The translations under genes and the position numbers were made by a program. Source: DATIYF01 sp035517775 (GTDB lineage Bacteria; Acidobacteriota; Terriglobia; Terriglobales; Acidobacteriaceae). From it: a stretch of DNA of 22,750 nt. Positions 22,223 to 22,750 of this stretch are shown here, one piece after another. Below the pieces are notes generated by a model, which had not been told where the DNA came from, did not search any database, and saw nothing but the letters and a program-made list of their open reading frames with translations. Position 1 is the first letter of the stretch. The number at the start of each line of letters is the position of its first letter. The stretch covers positions 1 to 22,750 of the forward strand of contig DATIYF010000084.1 in NCBI GenBank assembly GCA_035517775.1. The letters are read 5' to 3'.

Positions 22223-22252
22223 GACCCCGTGCGAAAGTCGCACAACGGGGTC
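22223..22252. other. Bulged 12-bp hairpin, possible terminator
   Basis: GACCCC (22223-22228) pairs with GGGGTC (22247-22252), and GTGCGA (22229-22234) with TCGCAC (22238-22243), with loop AAG and a 3-base bulge AAC. No T-run follows on the plus strand; on the minus strand TAATTT follows. It lies 134 bases after the coiled-coil gene stop. Confidence 0.4.
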
Positions 22253-22423
22253 CTGAAGTGGGGCCGCAGCCATCCCGGTGCCGGCTGCATTCTGATCTTC
22301 CCATTTTGGAACCAAAACGGCGCATATACCCGGTCCTCGGCGGGGAGTTGACTTAGTAAGTGCTGAGCCGCGGGTGCCTTTCAGCTCGCCTTGGTTTTCC
22401 ACAGGCTGTGCCCAAACTTTAGC

Positions 22424-22451
22424 TTGACAGCACGAAGGCCCCCTGTAGAGT
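22424..22451 (+). promoter_or_regulatory. Sigma-70-type promoter for the last gene
   Basis: TTGACA (22424-22429), a 16-base spacer, and TAGAGT (22446-22451, four of six to consensus). It is the only full -35 match found next to a -10 in the intergenic parts of this window. The predicted start near 22458 leaves a leader of about 180 bases. Confidence 0.5.
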
Positions 22452-22501
22452 CGTAGCCATTCGTACTGTCCGCCACTCTTCCCCAAAAAATGGCTTCGTC
22501 C

Positions 22502-22526
22502 GGTTTCATGGCCTGGTTTCATGGCC
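22502..22526 (+). repeat. 12-base tandem repeat in the leader of the last gene
   Basis: GGTTTCATGGCC occurs at 22502-22513 and 22515-22526, separated by one T. Each unit contains an ATG. It lies within the predicted transcript, about 50-70 bases from its 5' end. Confidence 0.6.
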
Positions 22527-22640
22527 AAGCAGAAACCGCCGCGAGTTCAGAAAGCATTGTTCTGGCTCATGCCTCGCAGGCACGGTCCGGCGAACCGCGG
22601 GATGGGCCTAATGTCTTCGCTCAGGAAGGAGATAAAGATC

Positions 22641-22750
22641 ATGCAACGGGGCAAATTGGGAGTGTGGTCGGCACTATTCGCCGCCGCGGCGCTGATCGTG
22701 TGCTGCTTTTCGAACCCGGCTCTGGCGCAACGGGAGCAGGTAAGTGCGAT
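22641..22750 (+). CDS. N-terminal part of a secreted protein, 3' truncated by window end
   Basis: Only 36 codons are visible: a basic start (MQRGKLG), a hydrophobic core (VWSALFAAAALIVCCF) and SNPALAQ, a clear signal peptide with likely cleavage after ALA. GGAG is 10 bases before ATG 22641 (AAGGAGATA). The same frame is open upstream to ATG 22521 and ATG 22611, but those have no ribosome binding site and would bury the signal peptide, so 22641 is chosen. Another frame from ATG 22490 is also open to the window end but looks like a shadow. The mature protein cannot be identified. Confidence 0.7.
   Translation, partial: MQRGKLGVWSALFAAAALIVCCFSNPALAQREQVSA

Larger units (their letters stand above)
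22090..22640. other. 551-base gap without a convincing gene
   Basis: Between the coiled-coil gene and the last gene I see no ORF with a plausible product; short minus-strand frames at 22078-22290 and 22220-22528 look random. The gap holds a hairpin (22223-22252), a second inverted pair GCAGCC/GGCTGC (22266-22271 with 22283-22288), a sigma-70-like promoter (22424-22451) and a leader of about 180 bases with a 12-base direct repeat. GC is lower around 22290-22430. Confidence 0.6.

Noticed and set aside
22490..22750. Open frame from ATG 22490 to the window end
   Set aside because: No ribosome binding site, and it overlaps a frame with a clear signal peptide and GGAG. The composition looks like a shadow.

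Overview
The window is about 62% GC and carries chromosomal housekeeping genes with short intergenic gaps. It looks like a soil-type acidobacterium (Acidobacteriota, probably Terriglobia). This assignment rests on recognition, not on a search. It draws on the rimO-yacG-pgpA-cinA run, a PilZ protein with an N-terminal Cys/His ribbon, a secreted SLGDYARQVRKEK coiled-coil protein, and copies of a CCTTCGTGT / TCACCACGGAG type intergenic repeat that is abundant in such genomes. No phage, IS, CRISPR array, tRNA or rRNA was seen.

Layout: (i) 1-1004: the end of a DUF4129 (transglutaminase-associated) membrane protein converges on an outer-membrane beta-barrel gene. (ii) 1188-5826, plus strand: rimO, yacG, pgpA, an IPT/TIG + NHL-propeller gene and cinA, probably co-transcribed at least in part. 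(iii) 5921-6451: an isolated, lower-GC gene for a three-helix membrane protein. (iv) 6645-12348, minus strand: a sensor/HD-GYP protein, ftsY, a small one-helix protein, ribD, a GNAT acetyltransferase and ribE. The two riboflavin genes are split by the acetyltransferase, and dispersed repeats sit in several gaps. (v) 12519-12863: a small ABM-fold gene. (vi) 12910-16737, minus strand: mobA, an MlaF-like ATPase, thpR, plsY and gpsA. PlsY and GpsA are the acyl-transfer and backbone steps of phospholipid synthesis, and their genes overlap by GTGA. (vii) 16892-22750, plus strand: PilZ protein, BON/glycine-zipper lipoprotein, secreted cytochrome c, prepilin peptidase, a PAS protein resembling a dead sensor kinase, a secreted coiled-coil protein, and the start of a secreted protein behind a long leader.

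There is no obvious new multi-gene system. The points most worth a second look are: a CRP/FNR-type dyad placed at about -41.5 of a predicted promoter for the cytochrome c gene; a kinase-like PAS protein coupled to prepilin peptidase that lacks both the phospho-acceptor His and the ATPase domain; a small membrane-protein gene bracketed by inverted copies of a dispersed repeat, one of which supplies its ribosome binding site; the low-GC orphan membrane protein; and the structured 551-base gap and leader before the last gene.
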